A stretch of 64,000 nucleotides of DNA from Thamnidium elegans (Eukaryota; Mucoromycota; Mucoromycetes; Mucorales; Mucoraceae): assembly GCA_025201345.1 (NCBI GenBank), contig JAIXMG010000002.1, positions 558,001 through 622,000 on the forward strand, written 5' to 3'. Made by a program: the position numbers and the translations under genes. Shown in pieces: positions 26,935 through 36,864 of this stretch. How positions within the stretch are numbered: the first letter of the stretch is position 1; the number at the start of each line of letters is the position of its first letter. A model generated the notes under the pieces. The model searched no databases. It had not been told where the DNA came from and saw only the letters and a list, made by a program, of their open reading frames with translations.

Positions 26935-28177
26935 AACTATTCTATCCCTTCCTCCCTTTTTTGTTTGTACATACAATAAAGAAATAATGTAAATATTTTA
27001 CTTTTTAACCTAAGCCACAACCAAATTGTGCGCTAATAGTTTAACTTGTGTATTCATAGCTTTCTGACTATATAGAAACATATTATTTTATCAGATAGAA
27101 AAAAAAAAAAAAAAAAAAAAGAGTAGAAATCATTAACCGCGTGTGATATACATATATAAAGTAACAGAAACATGGTATGTTATGAAAAAACCAAAACGTT
27201 CAGTAACACTTTGTTACACAATTCATGCATGTCTTTACTAAACTTGAGTTTATACTGGCTTCTATCATGTTTTCATGTGATCAAGTTGCGTAAAAATGAT
27301 AAACTAGTGACATAATACGCCAAACAAGAGTAAAGTGACTTTTATTTATCATCAGTATTTATTTCATCTTTTTTTTTTTAAACAAGCCCTTTCTTTACTT
27401 ATTATTCTACTTTTTATTTTTCATGCTTTGTTTTTATTTTTCGCTCAAACGGATGCGGTTTCTTTTAGAGTAACCGCCTCCCATAAAGGTATACAGGCGG
27501 TATTTCCTAGCCGTTGGACGATTGAGGATTACAAAGGCTTAAATCTAATAGGGCTATTACATGTTTATAATTCGGTCCTTTACACGTAAGTAGGCATTTG
27601 CAAAACTACTGTTTTATGTCGTATTCTAATGTTTTATATATTTGAAGCACTCTTTTTTTCGCTCATTTTGATAAGTATGAGGATGCTTGCACTTTCTTTC
27701 ACCAATATCATGACAAATATATATTCGAAGGCGTAAAAGTTCGTCCTTCATTTATTAATAAGATATCCGTGGAGTACGTCCTCACTCGTTCCACTCCTTC
27801 TACTACTACCACTGATACTCCGGCTCCCATAAAGACAAAAACAAAATTACAGGAGGCATATAAGGAAATGGAGCTAGAATTATACCTATAAAAAAAAAAT
27901 ATGAAAAAAATTAAAAATATGCTGTAAATAAAATTATATGTTTCTATAAATTTACAATATAAATAGATTTACAATATAAACTATTAGTGCTTTGGAAATG
28001 CCGCGCTTTGTAAACTTTATGGATTAGTAGTTAAATTACTAATAGCAGTATGATGGTCTTGTTGGAATATTTGTATAATAGCTATATGAGACCAGGCCTT
28101 AATAATGGTGGTACTCCCAAAAGGGCTATGGATGCAGTGCTAACCATAACAAGTATTTCATCTGGTACGGAACAGTC
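25828..28177. repeat. left arm of a 2.35-kb inverted duplication
   Basis: Matches the reverse complement of 32190-34538 almost base for base, including A/T runs of equal length. Differences I saw: one base near 25835, one near 27692 (His versus Asn in the coding frame), and the inner edge at about 28167. The outer edge falls inside the Atos-like coding sequence, the inner edge in non-coding DNA. Confidence 0.95.
27335..27891 (+). pseudogene. 3' part of a dispersed repeat-family gene (arm ORF, left copy)
   Basis: An open frame reads ...FAQTDAVSFRVTASHKGIQ, WTIEDYKGLNLIGLLHVYN, then a GTAAG donor at 27586 and an AG at 27647, continuing TLFFAHFDKYEDACTFFHQY, IFEGVKVRPSFINKI and VLTRSTPS to a stop at 27889-27891. 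The intron keeps the frame. No ATG begins it, so the 5' part is missing. Related blocks occur at 33031-32475, 49775-49980, 61005-61100 and 34570-34672. Function unknown; its copy number suggests a mobile-element gene or a gene carried by one. Confidence 0.6.
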
Positions 28178-28343
28178 ATTAATAGCGAACGTTTTTATTT
28201 ATTGCCCACTTTAATAGTTCGGTCCAGACAGAAAGTATATTTTCCTTAATAAATTGGGGGAAAAGCCACCTTTCTTACTTAGAAAAAAGACAAGTAGTTG
28301 CTTGGTTTTGACAAATAGTTATTTTATTAAAAAAGGTTAAGGT

Positions 28344-28346
<3 letters not shown>
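28178..28346. other. non-coding spacer at the inner edge of the left arm
   Basis: AT-rich single-copy sequence between the left arm and a 35-bp A run. No recognisable terminal inverted repeat. Confidence 0.3.

Positions 28347-28381
<35 letters not shown>
28347..28381. repeat. 35-bp poly-A
   Basis: Longest uninterrupted homopolymer I found in the window. It abuts the 3' end of the MULE-type transposase relic, which is on the opposite strand. Confidence 0.9.
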
Positions 28382-28382
<1 letters not shown>

Positions 28383-28385
<3 letters not shown>

Positions 28386-30312
28386 TCTCTGAGTGTTTAA
28401 TGTTCTAAAATGAAAGCTATACTTATCTTTTACTTCTTGAATCATTCTGAAACTTTTTTCGCATTGTTCAAGAATGCTTTGTGCTTCTTCATTATCCATG
28501 TATGACATAGAAGTAAGGTCATTTCTGACATGATACATCATCGTCTACAAAAACAACATATGCACTGTTATCATCGATAAAAGAATCTACAATCCAATTA
28601 CCACTATCAGCGACGGCAACATTGTCGAAATCGACATGGTCATTAGAGCCAGAAGGGCTGGTAATCATCTCTGACTACCTGTCCTCAGGAACAGCTTCAG
28701 TAGCAGTCATTGGTCCATGGTTTACCTCTACACGATCAAATTCTTCTTCGTAAAAGTATTCTACTTCTATGGTGAGAATAAAAATTAATCTATCCAATCT
28801 TTTGTTACGCGGTCTTCCAAGAAAAATATATTTCAATCGGTTATGCCATGACTCTATATAATTGTTTGTGAGCATATGAGAGAACTCGACAGGGCGGTAA
28901 GCCCTGCTCCAAAGATTATACTTAGCCTCATCACACCAATTAGATCTAAAGTAGTTTATGAAAGCTGGTTGAGTAAACTTCATATCTACTAATAAACTCG
29001 GCAATTCTTGCATGAAAGACATCCTTGTCTACTTCGTATAGGGTCATCTTCAAATAGGTATAAACCTCGCTTCTTAAGATACGATTATCAGCAGGGATTC
29101 CACTAACAGCTTTAACCTTCAAAACAAGTTGTCTGTTCCAGGCTTGACTTACATGAAACAAGCAGTATTGAATCGAGCATCCGGGAAAAAAGTTGTTGAT
29201 AGCATTCATTTCGGAATCACTACAATCGATGGTAAACAGCAAAGGATTGACAATTACACCTTTATTTTTCAAGAACTGAAGCCATTGTACGATAAGACCT
29301 AATGAATGATCATTTGTGACCATGTAACTACAAGGAAAACTACGTCCAGGATGATTATCTCTAATTACAATAGTATAGAGAATTTCACCTGTTCTTTTTG
29401 TAATAGAATAAGTCGCATCCAAACAGTAAGTATTGACAGTTACGAGACGTTCTTTCTGGAATGGCGACATAAAACCAAGAGCAAATAAGCTGTCATTGCT
29501 GGAATAGCTTTGTAAGTCACCACGGAAAATAAGATAATCCTTAGGTTGAAGCTTCTCTTTAAACCAAATTTTGGCCGACTCCATATCATCACGATTGAAA
29601 AGGTAGATGATCTTGTTAATCTAATAGCACGTTATATTACATCGTTAATACATACGATAGAAATCAGTTTATATATTATATATTACCAGCGCCGTGATAT
29701 TGTAAATGTCAAAATAGTTGACCTTACGTTCACTTAAACGATTGTAACGATTCATTTCATGAAGCCTTTCAATTCGAAGTTGTCTTGATGACATAGAGAG
29801 GGGTACAACCAAGCGTTCTCTGATACTGATAAGCATTTTTCTTGCCAAAGGGAGAGTACGAAGGTCTGTCGTTCTGTCACCAGGAATGTGACCAACGTGA
29901 TTACCACGGAAATCAAGTATGAAAACAAGAGGGTTTCTGGTCAAGCAGCGAATTTTCAACTGTGCCTTGCAGTCGCATTTCTTGCTCTCCTTTTGAATAG
30001 GGCAGCTGTTGGCAACAGAGACATAGGCGCCATGACGATGGCTCCTTCTGAATTCAGAGAAAAGCTTACGCAATCTACTTGTGACAGAAGCTTCACTACG
30101 CTTGTTGAACTTAGTAATAATTCAACTGACAGCACAAGCTTCTTCAATCTCGGAAAGACACTTTTTTTTTTCCATTCAGACTTGCGAAAATACAAGATCG
30201 AGAACTTGGGCTTCATTACGCCAGAAACATCAGAGGGTTCGAGAACTTGATTGATGTCAATTAAACTGACAGGGTTGGTTGGTAGTAGTGTTGAAGTTGG
30301 AGATGGTAGACA
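28383..30312 (-). pseudogene. MULE-type (Mutator-like) transposase, disrupted
   Basis: Reading 3' to 5' on the plus strand: a divergent N-terminus near 30312, a DNA-binding-like region (SRLRKLFSEFRRSHRHGAYV, CPIQKESKKCDCKAQLKIRC), an intron at about 29688-29620, then the MULE DDE domain. The first Asp is in TYCLDATYSITKRTG, the second in LLFTIDCSDSEMNAINNFFP, followed by CLFHVSQAWNR, and the Glu in NNYIESWHNRLK. All three catalytic acids remain. Breaks: a frameshift at an A run near 30166, an in-frame TGA just after it (near 30125), and a frameshift near 28970 where the frame ending SRYEVYSTSF is replaced by the one reading QPAFINYFRSNW. A C-terminal segment ends at 28383. It sits centrally between the inverted arms. 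Confidence 0.8.
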
Positions 30313-30809
30313 TTTTTATTAAATATTATCGTAATAAAAGGGAAAAGGGAAAAACTTTATTTTTATTTTTGGTACATATATCGCATTAGTAACGATACTT
30401 TGCCAGACTGAAAAGTGAACCGGCATATCGCAAATATTACGAATAAGCACAGATAGTAAATGGCTAGTTGCCCAACTATCTTTCGCAATGTGGCGAATTT
30501 GAGTTTGAATGAGAGAAGAACTGGTGTAACTCTAGTATACAATTTTTAAACATTTACAGTAATAAAACGCAAGTTCTTTTCGTCTTAACTATTTTGGAGG
30601 TTATAAGTTTTTAATAATATAAAAGCAGAATAAACCATTTTTGTAGAAAGAGGATTTTACAGCAGTGACCACCTGAAAACCCAACTTTTCTAATCGAGAC
30701 ATTTTATCGAACTCAACAGAAGCTTTACCAGACAGGATACCATTGTCTTGAATTATATTATTTTACTCTCTCGTCAATACTTTTCGACCAGAGACTGTCA
30801 ATTCCCGGC
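30313..30809. other. spacer between transposase relic and companion ORF
   Basis: AT-rich, no supported gene. It probably includes 3' sequence of the companion ORF and the former transposase promoter. Confidence 0.3.
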
Positions 30810-31543
30810 CTACATTACAGCAACATCCAAGGGTAAATGAAAATTTGATACTAAAGTCTCCAAGGCAATATGCTCTACGACATATATACAACAGTCCTGT
30901 TCATCTTTTGGCAACTTGGATCACCGAAATTCAGGACCTTCACCAGAAAACTTGGTCTCACAAAATAAGTTGATAACCACGTTCGTCTTATCGTACCTGT
31001 CAGAAGCATCCTTCCATCTCGCTTCTCTGTTTTCTTCTGCAGTTGACATATCATACAGAATATTCTCAGCCTCCAGCCAAAGAGAACACGTAGCAATAAT
31101 AGAGGACTTCTTTTGGTGCTGTGGTATATTCGTTTTCAAGAAGACATTACCCTTGGTATAGGTACGTTTACTACGGTTGCTAATGACTCTACTTGCAATT
31201 TCATCAATTTGAATTCGTCATTCAAAACCTCAAAAGAAGCAAGCGTAGTCAATAAGGATCTAGCACCAGCAGTGTAGGATCCTAAATAAACACATATATG
31301 CTGATTAGAAAGTGAAGTATAATAGCATTATTTATTTCATAAACTAAAATTACCTGAACCCAAAGAAGAGGAATTTAAAGAGCTTTTACTATTCAAGGCC
31401 AACAGTTGAGATAACATCACCTTAATTTCTCTTACTTCTCCTACGAGGGTGTCAAGTTTAACAGAGTCAGAAAGAGGGGGATTGAGATCGAAATTTTGTA
31501 AAAACCGAAGAGAGTCCAAAGAGTATTCATTGCCGTTAGTCAT
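30810..31543 (-). pseudogene. companion ORF of the mobile element, disrupted
   Basis: Starts MTNGNEYSLDSLRFLQNFD at 31543, with a coiled-coil-like GEVREIKVMLSQLLALNS. A GT-AG intron (31353-31282) preserves the frame into YTAGARSLLTTLASFEVLND and SLATVVNVPIPRVMSS. A +1 frameshift then leads into KKSSIIATCSLWLEAENILY, RWKDASDRYDKTNVVINLFC and, after a TGA, LPKDEQDCCIYVVEHIALET. It lies on the same strand as the transposase relic, 0.5 kb upstream. Function unknown; it may be an accessory protein of the same element. Confidence 0.5.
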
Positions 31544-31609
31544 ATTATAAAGCTAGTCATTTATTCAATCGAATTAGTCTAGGAGCCCATTGGTATCATT
31601 TTAATGCTC

Positions 31610-31614
<5 letters not shown>

Positions 31615-31642
<28 letters not shown>
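31615..31642. repeat. (TA)14 microsatellite
   Basis: Perfect TA dinucleotide run upstream of the companion ORF. Confidence 0.9.
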
Positions 31643-31964
31643 CGTACATTTACTTTATATTATCGGTATATTCTCTTCATTTTGACTCTTGTGTCCATTT
31701 AGCGTTCAATTATCGTCTACAGGAATATTAAATAAAGCTCTATGACCGGTTCCTACTAAATAAAATAGTTAATTTCAGGAAATAGTGTATTTTAACGACC
31801 ACAAGGGTAATTATCGCGTCTTGGAGAAGATATAAAGTAATCATTTGTTTAATATTCTGTTTTATTATAGGAGTAAATACGACGACGTAATTTTTTGGTA
31901 AAAAAAAACAAGTTTTTTTTTTAATTACGTACGAGTACGTGAGAAAGTAAATATAGTATGATAG

Positions 31965-32140
31965 TTAAATAAACCCTTTCCTTTTTTTTTAATAATGAAT
32001 TCATATACAAGCAAGTATCTTTTATATAGTCAAATGTCCTTATGATATGGTGGTGTCGATGTAGGAATTTCACTTGTGGTGTAAATGGTGGTGTACAAGT
32101 ACCAAAAAAATTATGTCATAAATTGGCACTGGGTGGCGTA
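31965..32140. repeat. dispersed repeat shared with 52.97-53.10 kb
   Basis: AATGAATTCATATACAAGCA, then TCAAATGTC and TATGATATGGTGGTGT, recur in reverse complement at about 53085-52975. A TAAATTGGCACTGG(G)TGG block is also common to both. A GGTGGTGTAC motif occurs here and again at 53291. It may be the end of a transposon. Confidence 0.55.
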
Positions 32141-32189
32141 CCAAGAATTAACCAACTGTTATTAATGACGGAAGAGTACTAAAATATCC

Positions 32190-34538
32190 ACTGTTCCATA
32201 CCAGATGAAATACTTGTTATGGTTAGCACTGCATCCATAGCCCTTTTGGGAGTACCACCATTATTAAGGCCTGGTCTCATATAGCTATTATACAAATATT
32301 CCAACAAGACCATCATACTGCTATTAGTAATTTAACTACTAATCCATAAAGTTTACAAAGCGCGGCATTTCCAAAGCACTAATAGTTTATATTGTAAATC
32401 TATTTATATTGTAAATTTATAGAAACATATAATTTTATTTACAGCATATTTTTAATTTTTTTCATATTTTTTTTTTATAGGTATAATTCTAGCTCCATTT
32501 CCTTATATGCCTCCTGTAATTTTGTTTTTGTCTTTATGGGAGCCGGAGTATCAGTGGTAGTAGTAGAAGGAGTGGAACGAGTGAGGACGTACTCCACGGA
32601 TATCTTATTAATAAATGAAGGACGAACTTTTACGCCTTCGAATATATATTTGTCATGATATTGGTTAAAGAAAGTGCAAGCATCCTCATACTTATCAAAA
32701 TGAGCGAAAAAAAGAGTGCTTCAAATATATAAAACATTAGAATACGACATAAAACAGTAGTTTTGCAAATGCCTACTTACGTGTAAAGGACCGAATTATA
32801 AACATGTAATAGCCCTATTAGATTTAAGCCTTTGTAATCCTCAATCGTCCAACGGCTAGGAAATACCGCCTGTATACCTTTATGGGAGGCGGTTACTCTA
32901 AAAGAAACCGCATCCGTTTGAGCGAAAAATAAAAACAAAGCATGAAAAATAAAAAGTAGAATAATAAGTAAAGAAAGGGCTTGTTTAAAAAAAAAAAGAT
33001 GAAATAAATACTGATGATAAATAAAAGTCACTTTACTCTTGTTTGGCGTATTATGTCACTAGTTTATCATTTTTACGCAACTTGATCACATGAAAACATG
33101 ATAGAAGCCAGTATAAACTCAAGTTTAGTAAAGACATGCATGAATTGTGTAACAAAGTGTTACTGAACGTTTTGGTTTTTTCATAACATACCATGTTTCT
33201 GTTACTTTATATATGTATATCACACGCGGTTAATGATTTCTACTCTTTTTTTTTTTTTTTTTTTTTTCTATCTGATAAAATAATATGTTTCTATATAGTC
33301 AGAAAGCTATGAATACACAAGTTAAACTATTAGCGCACAATTTGGTTGTGGCTTAGGTTAAAAAGTAAAATATTTACATTATTTCTTTATTGTATGTACA
33401 AACAAAAAAGGGAGGAAGGGATAGAATAGTTTTACATTGGTACATAAACAGGAGATTTTGGGCCTTCACAAACCACTTGAAACTTTTCACGAGCATCAGC
33501 TATTCTATTAGCAAACACGATCCTCATGGACTTATAAAGGTAGATTCTCTTTTTTTCAGTTCTACAAATTTGTAAATGAATAGCATATCTTAATAATTTG
33601 AATGGTGTATCCAACGTATAAGATTTTTGTCTTAAAAAAGTTTTAGTGTTTTTTGGCATATCAGTAAAATCATAAGGTATCAAGAATAACTTGACTGCAG
33701 TCTTGTTTGGATTCTTGACGACTACTTGTAATTGACCTTTAGGTGGTATACGATATCCTGGTTCAATTAGATCAACAGTGCCCACATAAGGTGTATTACC
33801 TTCTTCTTCTTGTCCTAATTTAAAAAACATGGCAGGGAACACAATAGAACAGTGAGGTGGACATTTCAAGGAGGGTTTGCAGTCACCTAAACCTAATACA
33901 CCTATTTGACAGTGAAATGTGATGGGTTTGGATGGCATAGAAGACATTCTACCAGATAATAAAGATTCTTCAAAACTACCAACAAGACAGCGTTGATGGA
34001 TATCACTTGTTAAAGAATTTCTTCTCTGTTGTTGTTGTTGAGCTAAATCATAGAAATGCGTAGGAGGGGAAGTGGAATAAGCGATAGAGGTACGAAAACT
34101 GGTATGATGGGTATATTGCATTCTTGGCGAAGGAATTGGTATAGAAGATACATCTTGTTCTTCAGCTAAATTAGAATTGTTGTCTTGTTGGTCTAACTCC
34201 ATTGCAGATAATGAAAGACGAGATAATCTACGTACAGCAACAATAGGAATTTGATTTGAGGTAGGTACAGGTGGTAATAAAGGATGAATGTTATCTTGCA
34301 AAGAAGTTGTAGGTTGTTGCATTTTAGACCAAGACATAAAAGACGGACTTGATAATGATTGCAGTGATATCAATGGTTTCTTGTAATAAATAGTAGCATT
34401 TTCGTCATATACTACTTGTAGTGAGAAATTCGATAAAGGAAATCGTTTTGCTTTTAAATGAGCTTGTGAATTAAATTCAATCAGTTCTTGTTGAGAATTA
34501 AAAGAATGACATTGTTGACCGTTTAAAGTATCAATGGT
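32190..34538. repeat. right arm of the 2.35-kb inverted duplication
   Basis: Reverse complement of 25828-28177 and near identical. Outer edge at about 34538 inside the truncated Atos copy; inner edge at about 32190. Confidence 0.95.
32475..33031 (-). pseudogene. arm ORF, right copy
   Basis: Mirror copy of the frame at 27335-27891 with the same intron and stop. It differs by at least one residue (Asn in place of His in CTFF-H-QYHDK). Like the left copy it lacks an ATG. Confidence 0.6.
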
Positions 34539-34568
34539 AGTATATTTGATAGGTTCACAAACTTCCAT
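33432..34568 (-). pseudogene. truncated second copy of the Atos-like gene, fused in frame to other coding sequence
   Basis: Encodes 378 residues. From TLNGQQCHSFNSQQ onward it appears identical to residues about 117-482 of the intact gene at 25486-26934, including both conserved blocks and the stop. The N-terminal 115 residues are missing. In their place the frame continues upstream through EGMEVCEPIKYTTID and, open back to about 34672, through DASNFIGEYNKKCIFEG, which resembles the arm ORF segment EDACTFFHQYHDKYIFEG. An ATG at 34568 could start a shortened Atos protein. Whether it is expressed is unknown. I classify it as a pseudogene because its promoter and N-terminus are lost, but the frame itself is intact. 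Confidence 0.65.
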
Positions 34569-34672
34569 TCCTTCAAATATACATTTCTTATTATATTCAC
34601 CAATAAAGTTACTAGCGTCCCTTTTACAAATATATAAATACGTATAAGGCGAAGGTTCACCGATTGTCTAAC

Positions 34673-34982
34673 ATTTCATAAGTTGCCGCGTAGGGGGGGG
34701 GGGGATGTTCAAATTAAAACACAAAAAATCATTATTTAAAATATATTAAAAAAAAGCACTTGCAACAATTCACTGTGATTCAATGAGAATTACATAAAAA
34801 AAAAACGGATATCAAACAATTTTACTTCAATTTCTTCTTGATTATTATCTTTGAGTGCTAATTGAGACTTAAGAACAATATTAAGAGTGTTTTCAGTTAC
34901 TATTTTTTATTACTATTGATAATTAGTATTTATTATATATGTTTTTAAAGTTATATTGTATTGGTTATGTAGTGTGATGATT
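34673..34982. other. non-coding, with a nine- to ten-base G run
   Basis: AT-rich except for a G run near 34696-34704. No supported gene. Confidence 0.3.
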
Positions 34983-35336
34983 TTACTCGGAGTATTCAAT
35001 CATATCAATGGCATCAAGATTTATACCAAATTTTCTTTTGATTCTGACAGGTAAATCTGTACCAAAAAAGTGCAAATCATCAGCTTTTCTTACTCGAGAC
35101 ATTGCTTCGTACATTTGACCATGAGAGGGCATGTTATATAAATGAATTGCAACAAAATATATTGTAATGCTTTGGGTCTTATGTATGGTGGTAGCAAAAG
35201 CAGGGACAATTGGAAATTGGGATTTTACATAGCTTGTACCTGGAATTGATTGTGTAATCCTTCGTATCCAGAGTGATTGTTGGCTACCATCAGAGTTCTG
35301 TTTGACCATTAGGATGTTTTCCTCATCTAATTCCAA
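34983..35336 (-). pseudogene. C-terminal fragment of a Pif1/Helitron-type helicase
   Basis: A 117-residue frame carries the C-terminal helicase core of the Pif1 family: FPIVPAFATTIHKTQSITI (motif V region, normally PAFAMTINKSQG) and GQMYEAMSRVRKADDLHFFG (motif VI, normally GQLYVALSRV). Nothing matching the Walker A or B motifs remains upstream. Such helicases are carried by Helitrons and also exist as host proteins. The fragment, next to other relics and lacking its N-terminal four-fifths, is most likely mobile-element debris. Confidence 0.75.
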
Positions 35337-35484
35337 TTTTTTGCCAAAGTACTACTTGGCTAGACTTAATAATATACGTATAACTGAAAAACCAATCTTT
35401 GAATTTAGCGCTCTTCCTGTGGTCAAGTTACCAAATATATACTATGCCTCACATCAGTTCATTTACCGGTATTTGAGCAAGTGT

Positions 35485-36273
35485 TAAGGAGCTAAGTATG
35501 CTGTAACAGCTGTACATACTCGTCAGGAGAAAGCATTGTTTGATGTCATGTTAGATAACTCTACTGATAATTTGAAATGTTTGTATATTAGATCTAGTAA
35601 CGGAGTTGTGAGCTTCGGACTGATGGCAGCCGCGTGGTCAAAACTGTGCTCATCCGATAATTATATATATTATAAAACACCGAAGCATCTTTGTTCTTAT
35701 AATAACATTTTGGAAGATAGGAGAAAGTATCGCGATACGGTAGCACACAATATAGAAGCTTCAAGATCTATTCGTTTGGTTGCCCAGTCTAAACGAAGAT
35801 ACAAAGCATCCGTCCCCTCTAAAAAATACAGACGCCTTCAGTCTAGTACTACGACGCTTGTTAACAAAATTAACGCTGGTAGGTTTATAGAAGAAGGTAC
35901 TATACTGACACCTGTCAATATTGCACCTAGAGTACCTGATTCTGGAACTTCGGCTCAGGTTACCAGTTCTTCTCAAATTGATAGAAGAGACAACAATCAT
36001 ATTGAGGTTTCTAGTATTTTACCAACAGATTTGAATTTGAATTTGAATAGTATGAGTACTGTAGCAGCAACTCGCAGCAGCATAAAAAGTACAAAAAGGG
36101 TCCCTGGAAGATACCAACTATGTCAAAATTATTCTCCTACTTGTAAAGGTAGTTTGAAACCAAAACTTTGCCAGTTCAAATGTGGTATTTGCGTAAAAAG
36201 CAAGTGTATGGCAAGATATGGAGGAAAAGAGGAATGTATTTTCAATAACAATACTGAAGCAATGAAATTGTAA
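35485..36273 (+). pseudogene. 3' part of a dispersed gene family (copy A)
   Basis: A frame open from 35485 reads GAKYAVTAVHTRQEKALFDV, YYKTPKHLCSYNNILEDRRK, YRDTVAHNIEASRSIRLVAQ, a Ser/Thr-rich middle, and a C-terminal Cys cluster (RYQLCQNYSPTCKGS, KLCQFKCGICVKSKCMARYG) that looks zinc-binding. The block TVHTEE.../FYKTEEH/NIEASQYVRFVTQ at 58505-58770 is clearly the same family. An ATG at 35536 exists, but homology extends upstream of it, so the gene is truncated at its 5' end. Function unknown. I recall similar repeated sequences in Mucorales but cannot name the element. Confidence 0.6.
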
Positions 36274-36864
36274 TTTTTCTATTTTTTGTGATACCCCTAT
36301 CCGTGGTTATACGGCCCAATCATTTTCGTATTGGTTTGGAGGGAGTTTTTTTTTCTAAAAAAAAAATACAGGACTTTTTCTTGAAACTCGGAAACCGTAG
36401 TTACCGTTGCCACATAAGTCTCGGGTCAAACGATACTTTGTGCAATCCGTACGATTTTGTAACCTAAACAACCTAATCAATTCCAATATCAATATCAAAA
36501 AGCTATCAATAAGATAGTTCGGTTCCTGAAGTAGGAAAAAAGATATTTTACAAAAAAAAAAAAAAAAAAAAAAGACGATAAGACGATAAAGAAGATAAAC
36601 CGATACTAAGCCCGCACGTAATAGTTTTTAATATTTAAGGGTACAAAAGGATTATGTGTATCACACTCTGTAAAAAAAGTGTTTTTTTCAAGACAATCGG
36701 CCTTTCACAAGTTAAACTCCACCCCCCTGGTTTGGTTGGTTAATTTTGTTACATCTCACATGTTGATATTTTTTTCCCCGCATTTTGATTTTTTTTTGAC
36801 GAAACGTTCCCTTTTACACCTCCCCACTCTACTCTTGTATAATTACGTTAATTAAGAATAAAAA
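36274..36864. other. intergenic, SDH2 promoter side
   Basis: A 22-base A run near 36552-36573 and a GATAAGACGATAAAGAAGAT stretch. No supported gene. Confidence 0.35.

Noticed and set aside
27335..27480. Membrane protein starting at 27335
   Set aside because: The frame begins at GTG with no ATG; the hydrophobic residues come from T-rich DNA upstream of the conserved arm ORF segment.
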